A stretch of 64,000 bases of DNA from Ruegeria profundi (GCF_001507545.1 NZ_LQBP01000004.1:336536-400535), one strand, 5' to 3'; shown: positions 30,973 through 39,975, counted from the stretch's first letter. Numbers and translations: made by a program. The notes: generated by a model from the sequence alone, not told the origin.

Positions 30973-31893
30973 ATGACAACCCTTGTATTTGGCCACAAAT
31001 CCCCCGACACCGACTCGACAGGATCGCCGATCCTGTGGGCGTGGTACCTGAACGAAGTCAAAGGCGAAAAAGCCGAAGCGGTGCTGCTGGGCGAACCCAA
31101 CACCGAGGCCGCTTTCCTGCTGCAACGCTGGGATCTGCCCAAGCCGCGCATCATCGACGATGTCGAGGCGGAAACTCCGGTTGTTATCGTCGACACGAAC
31201 AACCCGGCAGAGTTGCCCGCCAGCATCAACAGCGCCGACATTCGCGCCATCATCGACCACCACAAGCTGGTCGGCGGGCTGGAAACCAAAGGTCCGATCG
31301 ACATCACAGTGCGCCCGCTGGCCTGCACTGCAACGATCATGGTCGACCTGATGGGCGATGACGCGGCCAAAATGCCTGACTGGGCAAAAGGAACTGCCCT
31401 GACCTGCATCCTGTCTGACACGCTGGAATTCCGCTCGCCCACCACCACCCCGCATGATCGATATGTGGCCGAGAAACTGGCCGCCGATCTGGGTCTGGAC
31501 ATCGCGGCCTATGCTGCCGACATGTTCGCGGCCAAGTCGGATGTCTCGTCCTTCTCAGACGCCGAACTGATCCGCATGGACAGCAAGGAATACGAGGTGG
31601 ACGGCACCAAGTTCCGCGTCTCGGTTCTGGAAACCACCGCTCCGGGCGTTGTCCTGGACCGCAAGGCAAGCCTGGCAGGGTCGATGGCAGAGGTCGCCAA
31701 GGAAGACGGCGTTGATCAGGTTCTGCTGTTCGTGGTCGACATCCTGAACGAAGAGGCCACCCTGCTGGTTCCCAACGATCTGGTTAAAGGCGTGGCTGAG
31801 AAAAGCTTTGGCGCATCGGTCGAAGGTGACGCGGTGGTCCTGCCCGGTATCATGAGCCGCAAAAAGCAGATCATTCCAAACCTCAAGGTCTGA
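30973..31893 (+). CDS. ppaC: Manganese-dependent inorganic pyrophosphatase (family II)
   Basis: Hydrolyses pyrophosphate in the cytoplasm. 306 aa, DHH-superfamily. Metal-binding motifs: FGHKSPDTDS (residues 6-15), VIVDTNNPAE, AIIDHHKLVGG (DHH motif, about 96-98) and the C-terminal DHHA2 motif SRKKQIIPNL. Family II enzymes are faster than the common family I type and need Mn or Co. A hairpin terminator follows 20 bases after the stop. Confidence 0.96.
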   Translation: MTTLVFGHKSPDTDSTGSPILWAWYLNEVKGEKAEAVLLGEPNTEAAFLLQRWDLPKPRIIDDVEAETPVVIVDTNNPAELPASINSADIRAIIDHHKLVGGLETKGPIDITVRPLACTATIMVDLMGDDAAKMPDWAKGTALTCILSDTLEFRSPTTTPHDRYVAEKLAADLGLDIAAYAADMFAAKSDVSSFSDAELIRMDSKEYEVDGTKFRVSVLETTAPGVVLDRKASLAGSMAEVAKEDGVDQVLLFVVDILNEEATLLVPNDLVKGVAEKSFGASVEGDAVVLPGIMSRKKQIIPNLKV

Positions 31894-31913
31894 ACGCACT
31901 CCAGGCAAAAATA

Positions 31914-31935
31914 AAGGCGTCCTTCCGGACGCCTT
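31914..31935. terminator. Bidirectional hairpin between convergent ppaC and GFA genes
   Basis: AAGGCGTCC (31914-31922) pairs with GGACGCCTT (31927-31935) around a TTCC loop, right between two converging genes. The flanking A/T tracts are short. Confidence 0.7.
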
Positions 31936-31937
31936 CG

Positions 31938-32345
31938 TTACATAGGTGGCATGCCCTCAAAGCTGGGCATGCCGTCCGGGATCACGTGGAAATCCTGCTT
32001 TTCCGCAACAAAGACCGCAGCACTTGCCCCACCGAAAACAGATGGGTCATCCAGAGTTCCGATCTTCAGGATCACCGGGTCCACGCCCGGACGAAGCGTG
32101 GTGAGGTGTGTTCCGCAGTCCGCGCAAAACTCACGCGTGACCGCCAAGGCGCGATCGGTACGTGTATACTGTTTCGGTGCTCCCGCAATGTATTTGAACC
32201 CGTCGCGCGGCAAAAGCACGAACAGGTTGGGCCCTCCACCCGACACATGCTGGCACGCCCGGCAATGGCACTGGCCTTTGAAGATCGGCTCGCCCTCGGC
32301 CCGATACCGCACTGCGCCGCAATAGCATCCACCTTCCACAATCAT
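31938..32345 (-). CDS. GFA-family zinc protein
   Basis: A 135-aa member of the glutathione-dependent formaldehyde-activating (GFA/CENP-V) family. Zinc-binding cysteines are in GGCYCGAVRY, GQCHCRACQHVSGG and FCADCGTHLTTL. Most relatives have no proven activity, so formaldehyde metabolism should not be assumed. I start at the ATG at 32345, which has an AAGGAG site; a 72-codon in-frame extension crosses the regulator's promoter and is rejected. It is divergent from a GlxA-type regulator. Confidence 0.9.
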   Translation of the reverse strand: MIVEGGCYCGAVRYRAEGEPIFKGQCHCRACQHVSGGGPNLFVLLPRDGFKYIAGAPKQYTRTDRALAVTREFCADCGTHLTTLRPGVDPVILKIGTLDDPSVFGGASAAVFVAEKQDFHVIPDGMPSFEGMPPM

Positions 32346-32368
32346 CAGTGATCTCCTTTTTTGACGAC

Positions 32369-32432
32369 TATGGACAAGGTTCCGCAAAGCGGGCAGTGTC
32401 ATGATTGACATTATTAGGACCAATATGGACAA
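32369..32432. promoter_or_regulatory. Direct repeats between GFA and GlxA genes
   Basis: TATGGACAA is found at 32369-32377 and 32424-32432, 55 bases apart, with a TGTCA-TGAT-TGACA inverted repeat between them at about 32398-32411. The second copy abuts the regulator's ATG. They are candidate AraC-type operator half-sites for autoregulation. Confidence 0.35.
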
Positions 32433-33359
32433 ATGCAGACTGTTCAGGTCGTGATCCTGCACCCCACCCCGTGCCAGATGTCGAGCTTGTTCATCACGAG
32501 CGAAATGCTGGACACCGCAAACCGGGTCGCCCGCTTTCATGGAAGCGAAACGCGGTTCCATTCCACTGTTCTCACGCCTGAGAACTGTGGTCCGGTTTCA
32601 GAGTCCCCGGATCTTATCATCCTGCCCGGCCTCGGCACCGCCACCGAACCCGAGGTCAGGGCGACAATGGGCCTAGGCAGTTTTTCAACCTTGGTTGATG
32701 CGTTAAAAAACCTTGCAGGGCCGGAAACGGTCGTTGCAGGGGCCTGCTCGGGCTGCTTTGCGCTCGGGGCTGCAGGCCTGTTGGACAGGCGTAAAGTAAC
32801 GACAACGTGGTGGCTGGCCCCTCTGCTGCAATCCCTGTTTCCTTTGGCGCGCCTTCAGTCCGGCGAGTTGGTTGTTCAGGATGGCAATCTTGTCACCGCG
32901 GGCGCGTCGTTTTCACAAATCGACCTCATGTTGTCGCTTATCGAGTGGTTTGCCGGTCTGGCTATTGCCGAAGACTGCCGGCGGTTTCTGTTGGCGGACA
33001 ATCGGCCCAGCCAGCTTCCCTACATTTCCGTCGCGACGCTGGTCGCGGGCCACCCTGCCCTGCAAAAGGCCGAACTGTATGTCAGGCGCAACCTGATGCA
33101 ACAGATAAGCCTTGCCGAGTTATCTGAGGCGGCCGGTCTGACACCCAGAACCTTTTCGCGCAGGTTATCGAAGGCTACGGCGCTGACCCCATCAGGTTTC
33201 ATGCAAACCATTCGGGTGACTGAGGCGATCCGCCTTGCGCGCTCGGGCAAACGCACTCACGAGGAAATTGCGGAACGTGTGGGATATGCGGATAGCACAG
33301 CATTGCGCAGAATCGTCCGTAAGCGAACCGGTCAGACCCTGGAAAGTTTTCGCCGCTGA
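32433..33359 (+). CDS. GlxA-type transcriptional regulator (DJ-1/PfpI + AraC HTH)
   Basis: A 308-aa activator-like regulator. Residues 1-185 form a class I amidotransferase/DJ-1-like domain (LIILPGLGTA, and VVAGACSGCFALGAAGLLDR around the nucleophile elbow Cys) that probably senses a ligand. Residues about 210-308 hold two AraC-type HTH motifs (LAELSEAAGLTPRTFSRRL and EIAERVGYADSTALRRIV). It is divergent from the GFA gene, its likely target. The ligand is unknown; relatives often respond to amines or carnitine/betaine-type compounds. Confidence 0.88.
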   Translation: MQTVQVVILHPTPCQMSSLFITSEMLDTANRVARFHGSETRFHSTVLTPENCGPVSESPDLIILPGLGTATEPEVRATMGLGSFSTLVDALKNLAGPETVVAGACSGCFALGAAGLLDRRKVTTTWWLAPLLQSLFPLARLQSGELVVQDGNLVTAGASFSQIDLMLSLIEWFAGLAIAEDCRRFLLADNRPSQLPYISVATLVAGHPALQKAELYVRRNLMQQISLAELSEAAGLTPRTFSRRLSKATALTPSGFMQTIRVTEAIRLARSGKRTHEEIAERVGYADSTALRRIVRKRTGQTLESFRR

Positions 33360-33436
33360 AGACTTTCCTTTTCGATGGTCAATACATGGGGGTTGATGCA
33401 TATAACGCAGGACTCAGTTTACCCGGACCGTGCATC

Positions 33437-34312
33437 ATGACCCAAATCCTCTCGTCGCTCTCTGAAATCTCTGACCGTTACAAAGCGTTGTTCGTTGATC
33501 TTTGGGGGTGCGTCCATAATGGCATCACGGCCTTCCCCGAAGCCGTCGCTGCCTTGCAGGATTACCGCGCAAAGGGTGGAGTTGTGGTACTGCTCACAAA
33601 CTCTCCAAAACCCCGTGCGGGCGTGGCGGAACAATTGGTGCAGTTCAAAGTCCCTGCGGACGCCTATGACACAATCGCGACCAGCGGAGATTCAGCGCGG
33701 TCCGCGATGTTTCGCGGGGCTGTCGGGCACAAAGTTTACTTCATGGGGGAATGGGAACGCGACGCCGGGTTCTTTGAGCCGTTGAAGCTGTTGCATCACC
33801 CGATCAAAATTGAGCGTGTGCCTCTGGACCAAGCCGAGGGGATTGTGTGCTGCGGTCCGTTTGATCCGATGGCCGACCCTTCCGTGAACCGCCCGGATTT
33901 CCTGTATGCCAAGACGAAGGGTATGAAACTGCTTTGCGCTAACCCCGATATCGTTGTCGACCGGGGCGAGGTGCGGGAATGGTGTGCCGGGGCGCTGGCA
34001 AGGCTTTACACAGAAATGAGCGGTGAGAGCCTTTATTTCGGCAAACCCCACCCACCGATCTACGATCTGGCCCGCCGCAGGTTGCAGGAACTTGGCCACG
34101 ACATCCCGAACGGCGACATTCTGGCGATTGGCGACGGCCCGCATACCGACATTCTGGGCGCTATGGGAGAGGGAATTGATTCCCTGTTTATCTCGGGTGG
34201 ATTGGCCGCCGCCGAGACAAAAACCGAGCATCACCCACACCATGACTCCTTAAGTGAATATATCCAAAAGGAAAAAATTAATCCCACCTATACAATCGGT
34301 CGTCTGCGATAG
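33437..34312 (+). CDS. HAD-superfamily hydrolase, TIGR01459 (class IIA) type
   Basis: A 291-aa HAD phosphatase. Motif I is ALFVDLWGCVHNG (about residues 16-28, Asp nucleophile), motif II LLTNSPKPRAGV with Thr/Ser, motif III Lys in GKPHPPIYDLA, and motif IV IGDGPHTDILGA. The cap insertion after motif II is the C2/IIA type of the NagD/4-nitrophenylphosphatase group. The ATG at 33437 gives the family N-terminus. The substrate is a small phosphorylated metabolite, not further predictable. Confidence 0.88.
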   Translation: MTQILSSLSEISDRYKALFVDLWGCVHNGITAFPEAVAALQDYRAKGGVVVLLTNSPKPRAGVAEQLVQFKVPADAYDTIATSGDSARSAMFRGAVGHKVYFMGEWERDAGFFEPLKLLHHPIKIERVPLDQAEGIVCCGPFDPMADPSVNRPDFLYAKTKGMKLLCANPDIVVDRGEVREWCAGALARLYTEMSGESLYFGKPHPPIYDLARRRLQELGHDIPNGDILAIGDGPHTDILGAMGEGIDSLFISGGLAAAETKTEHHPHHDSLSEYIQKEKINPTYTIGRLR

Positions 34313-34412
34313 TCAGAAAAAGCTTGATTTTCTGCGACTGCGAAGTAATAAAGTTACCGAACTAGGGTGGCTTGTGTTTTTTTGTTGCCCGAAGAACGAA
34401 AGCGAGGGTGAC

Positions 34413-34856
34413 ATGTTGGACAATCTTCCACGCGGCACAATCTGTATTGAAGACATCGAAATGGGCATGAGCCGCCACCTGCGCAAAGTGGTGACAGACG
34501 AAGATATCGAGATGTTCGCGCAGGTGTCGACAGACCGGAATCCGGTGCATCTGGATGACGATTACGCCCGCGACACAATTTTCGAGGGGCGCATCGCACA
34601 TGGGATGCTAACTGCGGGTCTGATCTCGGCCGTGATTGGCGAACAGCTTCCCGGACACGGTACGGTCTATTTGGGCCAGTCGTTGAAATTCCTCGCTCCG
34701 GTCCGGCCGGGCGACATGGTCTATGCCGAGGTCAAAGTGACCGATATCGACTTTTCCAAACGTCGGGTGAAGCTGGATTGTCACTGTGCTGTGGACGGCA
34801 AAAAGGTGCTGATTGGCGAGGCAATGGTGCTCGCCCCCTCTCGTAAGTTCGACTGA
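34413..34856 (+). CDS. MaoC-family (R)-specific enoyl-CoA hydratase-like protein
   Basis: A 147-aa hot-dog-fold protein of the MaoC/PhaJ type. The hydratase signature is visible: VSTDRNPVHLDDDYARDT with Asp and His of the catalytic dyad (about residues 37-46), FEGRIAHGMLTAGLISAVIG and the substrate loop LGQSLKFLAPVRPGDMV. It would hydrate enoyl-CoA to (R)-3-hydroxyacyl-CoA for PHA or lipid metabolism; the exact chain length is unknown. I start at 34413 after GAGGGTG. A 53-codon upstream extension overlaps the HAD gene and is not supported. Confidence 0.88.
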   Translation: MLDNLPRGTICIEDIEMGMSRHLRKVVTDEDIEMFAQVSTDRNPVHLDDDYARDTIFEGRIAHGMLTAGLISAVIGEQLPGHGTVYLGQSLKFLAPVRPGDMVYAEVKVTDIDFSKRRVKLDCHCAVDGKKVLIGEAMVLAPSRKFD

Positions 34857-35026
34857 TCGTTCGAAAAGAGTATCCCAAAGTTCGAACTCTGATCGCCAAT
34901 GCAGGCGATACGCAGGCTCTCGCGGCTTGCGGCCAATTCCGGCCCGACGGAAGGGCACAAAGCATTTTTGCCCGGCGCAAAGATGAGGTGCTTGAATATG
35001 GCTGAGAGGAACAGTACCCACACCTC

Positions 35027-35959
35027 ATGCATATCATCCGGGACTATCAGTTTATCGAACCTCAGGACCGCGGCGCCAGCGTGGCGATCGGGAATTTTGA
35101 CGGCGTCCATCTCGGCCATCAGTCGGTGATTGAACTGGCGCGCAATGCGGACCCGGATGCTCCTCTTGGCGTGTTGACGTTTGAACCGCATCCCAGGGAA
35201 TACTTCGCGCCGGACGCCCCCCCATTTCGCCTGATGCGTGGTAATACACGCGCGCACCGGTTGGAAAAGCTGGGTGTTCAGAAACTCTATGAACTGCCCT
35301 TCAATGCCGCTTTGGCCGGGCTTACCCCCGAAGAATTTGCCCGCATCGTGATCTGCGACGGGCTGGGCCTGTCACATGTTGTGGTGGGTGCGGATTTCTG
35401 TTTCGGCAAAGGGCGCAGCGGGACGGCTGACGACATCCTGCGATTTGGCCAGCAAATGGGCTTTGGCGTCACCATTGCCCCCTTGATGCAGCGATCCGAA
35501 AATGTCGTGTCGTCCACCGCAATCCGCACCGCACTGACCGAAGGCCGCCCCCGCGATGCGGCCACCATGCTGGGCCACTGGCACCGGATCGAAGGTGAAG
35601 TGATCGGCGGCGAGCAGCGTGGACGCGAACTGGGTTTTCCCACTGCAAACATGTCCATCGAGGGGCTGCACCCGCCGAAATTCGGTGTCTACGCGGTGCT
35701 GGTCGATGTGCTGGACGGCCCTCATCAGGGCAGCTACCACGGGGCGGCCTCGGTCGGGGTGCGGCCAATGTTCAATGGCGAAGTGCCCAATATCGAAACT
35801 TTCCTATTCGATTTCTCTGGCGACCTTTACGGCTCAACCCTGTCGGTGGCGCTGGTCGAGTATCTACGACCTGAGATGAAATTTGACGGTTTGAACGGTC
35901 TGATCGCACAGATGGATACCGATTGCGATCAAGCCCGCACCCATCTGGCGGCGCTATGA
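35027..35959 (+). CDS. ribF: Bifunctional riboflavin kinase / FAD synthetase
   Basis: Makes FMN then FAD from riboflavin and ATP. 310 aa. The N-terminal nucleotidyltransferase domain (about 1-180) has VAIGNFDGVHLGHQSVI and VVGADFCFGKGRSGTADDIL, and the C-terminal flavokinase domain has GRELGFPTANMSI and GVRPMFNGEVPNIETFLFDF. No FMN riboswitch is seen in the 170 bases upstream. It overlaps ycgN by 4 bases (ATGA), forming ribF-ycgN-threonine aldolase. Confidence 0.97.
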   Translation: MHIIRDYQFIEPQDRGASVAIGNFDGVHLGHQSVIELARNADPDAPLGVLTFEPHPREYFAPDAPPFRLMRGNTRAHRLEKLGVQKLYELPFNAALAGLTPEEFARIVICDGLGLSHVVVGADFCFGKGRSGTADDILRFGQQMGFGVTIAPLMQRSENVVSSTAIRTALTEGRPRDAATMLGHWHRIEGEVIGGEQRGRELGFPTANMSIEGLHPPKFGVYAVLVDVLDGPHQGSYHGAASVGVRPMFNGEVPNIETFLFDFSGDLYGSTLSVALVEYLRPEMKFDGLNGLIAQMDTDCDQARTHLAAL

Positions 35960-36429
35960 CGACAGACCCTATTGATCGCAATGGTCTGGGTCACCGGTTC
36001 TGGGAACGCAAACCACTGACCAAGATGAACCAGCGCGAATGGGAGGCGCTGTGCGATGGCTGTGGCAAGTGCTGCCTGAACAAGCTGGAGGACGAAGATA
36101 CTGGCGAGGTCGCTCTGACCTGCGTTGCCTGTCGTCTGCTGGATGATGAGACGTGCCGCTGCACGCAATATGACATCCGCCACCAGTTTGTGCCGGAATG
36201 CATTGTGATGAAGCCAGACAACATCGACGACCACGCCTATTGGCTGCCGCAAACCTGCGCTTACCGTCTGCTGTGGGAGGGCAAACCCCTATACGACTGG
36301 CATCCTTTGATCTCCGGTACGCCAGACAGCGTGCACGCCGCCGGAGTCTCGGTCAAGGATCGCACGATATCCGAGTTCGAAACCCCCATCGAAGAGTGGG
36401 AAGACTATATCATCGAGGAGCCCAGCTAA
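35956..36429 (+). CDS. YcgN-type cysteine-cluster protein (UPF0260)
   Basis: A 157-aa protein of the YcgN/YkgJ Cys-cluster family. Cys-rich stretches are ALCDGCGKCCLNKLED (about residues 31-46), LTCVACRLLDDETCRC (about 55-70) and CIVMKP, which would bind zinc or an Fe-S cluster. The role is unknown. Its start overlaps the ribF stop and its stop overlaps the aldolase start (TAATG), so it is translated as part of that unit. Confidence 0.88.
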   Translation: MTTDPIDRNGLGHRFWERKPLTKMNQREWEALCDGCGKCCLNKLEDEDTGEVALTCVACRLLDDETCRCTQYDIRHQFVPECIVMKPDNIDDHAYWLPQTCAYRLLWEGKPLYDWHPLISGTPDSVHAAGVSVKDRTISEFETPIEEWEDYIIEEPS

Positions 36430-37463
36430 TGTATTTCGCTTCTGACAACTCTGGCCCGGTCCATCCCAAGGTCTTGGCCGCATTGAACGAAGCCAACCTG
36501 GGCTATCAAATGGCGTATGGTGCGGACACTCTGATGAACGAAGTGCGTGATCGCATTCGCGGTATCTTTGAAGCCCCCGGCGCGGCGGTCTATCTGGTGG
36601 CCACCGGGACGGCGGCGAATTCGCTGGCGCTGGCGACTTTGGCGAACCCTTGGGATACAATTTTTTGCTCACCGGTGGCGCATATCCATGAGGATGAGTG
36701 CAACGCGCCGGAGTTTTACACCGGAGCCAAGCTGACGCTTGTTCCCGGCGGCGACAAGATGGACCCCGAGGCCCTGCGGCGATCAATTCTGGCTGAAGAA
36801 ACACGCGGCGTACATGGCCCACAGCGTGGGCCGGTGTCTATCACGCAAGTCACCGAGCGCGGCTCGGTCTATTCGCTGGCGGAATTACAAGCGCTGTGCA
36901 GTGTGGCCAAGGAATACAACCTGCCTGTGCATCTTGATGGAGCGCGCTTTACCAACGCGCTGGTGGCGCTGAATTGTTCCCCGGCCGAGATGACATGGAA
37001 ATCAGGCGTGGACGCGGTCAGCTTTGGCGGTACGAAAAACGGATTGATGGGGGTCGAGGCGGTTGTTTTTTTCGACGAAGCCAAAGCCTGGGAATTCGAA
37101 CTGCGGCGCAAACGCGGGGCACATTTGTTCTCGAAGCATCGGTATCTTTCGGCGCAGATGGCGGCCTATCTGCGGGACGATCTTTGGCTGACCATGGCGC
37201 GTCAGGCCAATGCCAACTGTGCGCGTCTGGCTGACGGGTTGCGCGCGAAAGGCGCAACCTTTCTGCACGAACCGCAGGCCAATATGATCTTCGCCCAGTT
37301 TTCCCGCGCCCGGCACAAGCAACTGCATGAGGCCGGGGCGGTCTATCACCTGTGGGGGGCCGATCTGAGCGGCGCAGATGACGAAGAAATTCTCACCTGC
37401 CGCCTGGTTTGTGACTGGTCGATCGGTGACGACGATATCGACCGATTCCTTGCCCTGCTTTGA
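36429..37463 (+). CDS. ltaE: Low-specificity L-threonine aldolase
   Basis: PLP enzyme cleaving L-threonine to glycine and acetaldehyde. 344 aa. Motifs: FASDNSGPVHPKVLAALNEA at the N-terminus, FEAPGAAVYLVATGTAANSL, VAHIHEDECNAPEF, PVHLDGARFTNAL and the PLP lysine in VSFGGTKNGLMGVEAVVF (about residue 200). The start at 36429 shares one base with the ycgN stop; longer upstream frames run through ycgN. Confidence 0.92.
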   Translation: MYFASDNSGPVHPKVLAALNEANLGYQMAYGADTLMNEVRDRIRGIFEAPGAAVYLVATGTAANSLALATLANPWDTIFCSPVAHIHEDECNAPEFYTGAKLTLVPGGDKMDPEALRRSILAEETRGVHGPQRGPVSITQVTERGSVYSLAELQALCSVAKEYNLPVHLDGARFTNALVALNCSPAEMTWKSGVDAVSFGGTKNGLMGVEAVVFFDEAKAWEFELRRKRGAHLFSKHRYLSAQMAAYLRDDLWLTMARQANANCARLADGLRAKGATFLHEPQANMIFAQFSRARHKQLHEAGAVYHLWGADLSGADDEEILTCRLVCDWSIGDDDIDRFLALL

Positions 37464-37475
37464 CGGTCGCGCCCC

Positions 37476-38078
37476 TCAGCCTTTCATCTCGGTAAGGTGC
37501 CGGTCCAGATCGTTCAGACTGTCCTGACCCCAGAAACGCTGATCGTCTTCGGTGATATAGAATGGCGCGCCGAACACACCGCGATCAACGGCTTCTTCCA
37601 GATTGGCGGCGTAGGTTTCGGCACCGACCAGCAGGCCGCTGTCGGCAAGGCTTGGATCGAAGCCCGCCTGTGACAAGCAATCGCGGATCACATCATCCTG
37701 CGCGATGTCTTTTTCTTCAGCCCAGCAGGCGCGCAGGAAAGCTTGGACCAGTTTGCCAACGTCACCAGACCCGCCTTTTACCGCTGCAATCACGGCGTAG
37801 GATGACGGTGCCATATTCGTGGGCCAATGTGCCGGTTGAAGATTGAAATCCATTCCAAGGTTCTTGGACTGCCGCAACAAGTCCTGCGCCCGGTATTCGA
37901 TTCGCGACCGATGCCGATCTTTCGGCGGCGTCCCTCCGGTACGACCGAACAGCGCCATGATATCCAGCGGCTTGTAGTTGATGGTGGCGCTGTGTTTGGC
38001 CGCGATCTCCTCTAACCGCGCGCCGGCCAGGTAAGTGAAGGGCGAGAGTGTCGCAAAATAGTAGTCAATCTGGGCCAT
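37476..38078 (-). CDS. 2-hydroxychromene-2-carboxylate isomerase-like protein
   Basis: A 200-aa thioredoxin-fold protein of the DsbA-like HCCA isomerase/GST kappa group. The IDYYFATLSPFTYLAGARLE start holds the catalytic Ser (about residue 11), then YKPLDIMALFGRTGG, and the C-terminal GVFGAPFYITEDDQRFWGQDSL signature. In naphthalene degraders this enzyme isomerises HCCA; here, without aromatic-pathway genes, the true substrate is unknown. Convergent with threonine aldolase and divergent from prs. The ATG at 38078 follows a GGAG site. Confidence 0.88.
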   Translation of the reverse strand: MAQIDYYFATLSPFTYLAGARLEEIAAKHSATINYKPLDIMALFGRTGGTPPKDRHRSRIEYRAQDLLRQSKNLGMDFNLQPAHWPTNMAPSSYAVIAAVKGGSGDVGKLVQAFLRACWAEEKDIAQDDVIRDCLSQAGFDPSLADSGLLVGAETYAANLEEAVDRGVFGAPFYITEDDQRFWGQDSLNDLDRHLTEMKG

Positions 38079-38186
38079 GTGCACTTTCTCCGCTGCGTTA
38101 TCTTTGCTGGACCGTAAGGCCGTGCTAAGCGGTGTTGAAATCACGAATCTGTCACATTTGCCATTGCTGCCCGGGGATATCAGCCG

Positions 38187-39206
38187 ATGCCGACACTCAA
38201 CGAACCCAAGCTGATCGCTGGGAACGCCAATCTTCCGCTAGCCGATTCAATCGCTCGCCGTATGAGCCTGTATCGCGGGGTCGATCAGGGTCTGGTCGAT
38301 GCGCGTGTTGAGCGGTTCAACGATGGTGAAATTTTCGTCGAAGTTTTCGAAAATGTCCGTGGTGAGGACATGTTTATTGTCCAGCCGACCTCGAACCCGG
38401 CCAACGATAACCTGATGGAACTGCTGATTATCGCTGACGCGCTGCGCCGTTCGTCGGCCCAGCGGATAACCGCAGTGATCCCCTATTTCGGATATGCCCG
38501 TCAGGACCGACGCACCAAGGCCCGCACCCCCATCAGCGCCAAGCTTGTCGCCAATATGCTGACCGGCGCCGGGATCGAGAGGGTGCTGACCATGGATCTG
38601 CACGCGGCCCAGATTCAGGGCTTTTTCGACATCCCGGTGGATAACCTTTATGCCTCACCGATCTTTGCTCTGGATGTCATGCACCAATTCAAGGACAGCC
38701 TGGATGAGATTATGGTGGTCTCACCAGACGTAGGCGGTGTGGCCCGCGCACGCGAGTTGGCCAAGCGCATAAACGCCCCGCTGTCGATCGTGGACAAACG
38801 CCGTGAGAAGGCGGGCGAAGTGGCTGAGATGACCGTTATTGGCGACGTCAAAGACAAGATCTGCCTGATCGTGGACGATATGTGCGACACAGCCGGGACA
38901 TTGTGCAAAGCGGCGCAGGTTCTGATGGATAACGGTGCCAAGGAAGTTCATTCCTACATCACGCATGGTGTGATGAGCGGCCCTGCAGTCGAGCGTGTGA
39001 CGAATTCAGTAATGAAATCTCTGGTTCTGACGGATACGATCCAGCCAACCAAAGAGGTCGCCAAGGCCAAGAACATCCGCATCGTCCCAACCGCGCCTAT
39101 CTTTACTCAGGCGATCCTGAATATCTGGAACGGCACCAGCGTGTCATCCCTGTTTGAGGACAAGACACTGCGGCCGATTTACGAGTCGATGTACCATATG
39201 GACTAA
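38187..39206 (+). CDS. prs: Ribose-phosphate pyrophosphokinase (PRPP synthase)
   Basis: Makes PRPP from ribose 5-phosphate and ATP, for purines, pyrimidines, His and Trp. 339 aa, slightly longer at the N-terminus than E. coli Prs. Motifs: [38 protein letters not shown] (catalytic loop region), the [18 protein letters not shown] signature and the PRPP-binding loop [13 protein letters not shown] (about residues 228-240). A hairpin follows at 39218. Confidence 0.97.
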   Translation: MPTLNEPKLIAGNANLPLADSIARRMSLYRGVDQGLVDARVERFNDGEIFVEVFENVRGEDMFIVQPTSNPANDNLMELLIIADALRRSSAQRITAVIPYFGYARQDRRTKARTPISAKLVANMLTGAGIERVLTMDLHAAQIQGFFDIPVDNLYASPIFALDVMHQFKDSLDEIMVVSPDVGGVARARELAKRINAPLSIVDKRREKAGEVAEMTVIGDVKDKICLIVDDMCDTAGTLCKAAQVLMDNGAKEVHSYITHGVMSGPAVERVTNSVMKSLVLTDTIQPTKEVAKAKNIRIVPTAPIFTQAILNIWNGTSVSSLFEDKTLRPIYESMYHMD

Positions 39207-39217
39207 GGGTTTGCGCT

Positions 39218-39241
39218 GGGGGGCACGTCATCGTGCCCTCC
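39218..39241 (+). terminator. Hairpin after prs
   Basis: GGGCACG (39221-39227) pairs with CGTGCCC (39232-39238), with additional flanking G:C/G:T pairs, 12 bases after the stop. No U-run; a factor-dependent or weak terminator. Confidence 0.5.
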
Positions 39242-39252
39242 AGAGATACGTT

Positions 39253-39534
39253 TCAGTTGGCCGACCTCATCGGGGAGCTTCGAAACATCCCGGCACGGGC
39301 GGCAGGTACAATTCTGTAATGGAATCGAAAACTGTAGATGATCGGCGGGATCTTGTGCCGCAATGACAGTTGCCAAAGCTGACCAACGGCCTCGTGAATT
39401 CTGTTGACTACCATGCCGGCATCAATGCATTCCTGCAGTGGCTTGGCCGTTGTCTGATACAGTTTTATGTCACCTTGAGAAAGCGGACTGCCCCGCAGCG
39501 GAGTGCGGTCAGGCGATATCCCAATCGTCCTCAT
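39253..39534 (-). CDS. Possible 93-aa ORF downstream of the lectin gene
   Basis: Begins with MRTIGISPDRTPLRG inside the last 26 bases of the H-type lectin gene and includes IHEAVGQLWQLSLRHKIPP. Codon choice is plausible but there is no recognised family and no clear ribosome site. It occupies the otherwise gene-free interval after prs. Could be a spurious frame. Confidence 0.25.
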   Translation of the reverse strand: MRTIGISPDRTPLRGSPLSQGDIKLYQTTAKPLQECIDAGMVVNRIHEAVGQLWQLSLRHKIPPIIYSFRFHYRIVPAARAGMFRSSPMRSAN

Positions 39535-39859
39535 GCGAGAGGTCCCCGATTGCCGTCCACACCACGCGGATACGGGCAATCTTGGTGTCTGACCAGGTTC
39601 GAAAAATCGCTTTGAAGCCGTCCTCGGTGATGTCTTCGGCCTTTACCTCGGCGCGCAGCGCGGATGAGGTGTCCACGTCCCAAAGCGCCACGCCTATTTG
39701 CACAACCGGGACCGAGCGGAAGGTCTCACTAAACCGAATTTCCGCAGAACGTTCGCGTGGTCCTTCACCGGTCCACATACCCCCACCCTCAGCAAACTCT
39801 GAGAACAAAATCTTTTCGCCCTGATCGACACCGATGGGATGGGAGATAAATTTCTTCAT
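39509..39859 (-). CDS. H-type lectin domain protein
   Basis: A 116-aa protein of the H-type lectin family, known from snail agglutinin and from discoidin-like proteins. Recognisable residues: SHPIGVDQGEKILFSEFAEGG, MWTGEGPRERSAEIRFSETF, VPVVQIGVALWDVDTSS and IRVVWTAIGDLS. No signal peptide. The ATG at 39859 is used, because a longer start would begin inside the atp terminator hairpin. It lies downstream of atpC but after that terminator. Ligand and role unknown; homologues are scattered in marine Rhodobacteraceae. Confidence 0.78.
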   Translation of the reverse strand: MKKFISHPIGVDQGEKILFSEFAEGGGMWTGEGPRERSAEIRFSETFRSVPVVQIGVALWDVDTSSALRAEVKAEDITEDGFKAIFRTWSDTKIARIRVVWTAIGDLSHEDDWDIA

Positions 39860-39917
39860 TTCACTATCAGTTTGATTGAATTCCCGTAAGGTATCTAATC
39901 CATTGGGCAAAATCACG

Positions 39918-39948
39918 ACAAAAAAACGGCCCCGAAACATCGGGGCCG
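39918..39948 (-). terminator. Rho-independent terminator of the atp operon
   Basis: On the minus strand CGGCCCCGA pairs exactly with TCGGGGCCG (39927-39948, 4-base loop) and is followed by seven T residues, 28 bases after the atpC stop. Strong canonical terminator. Confidence 0.93.
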
Positions 39949-39975
39949 CTTTACAAAGACAATTACGCTTTGGCC

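Noticed and set aside
34857..35026. FMN riboswitch upstream of ribF
   Set aside because: The conserved FMN-aptamer blocks are not visible in the 170 bases before the start.
39860..39940. 27-codon N-terminal extension of the lectin gene
   Set aside because: It would begin within the atp operon terminator stem.
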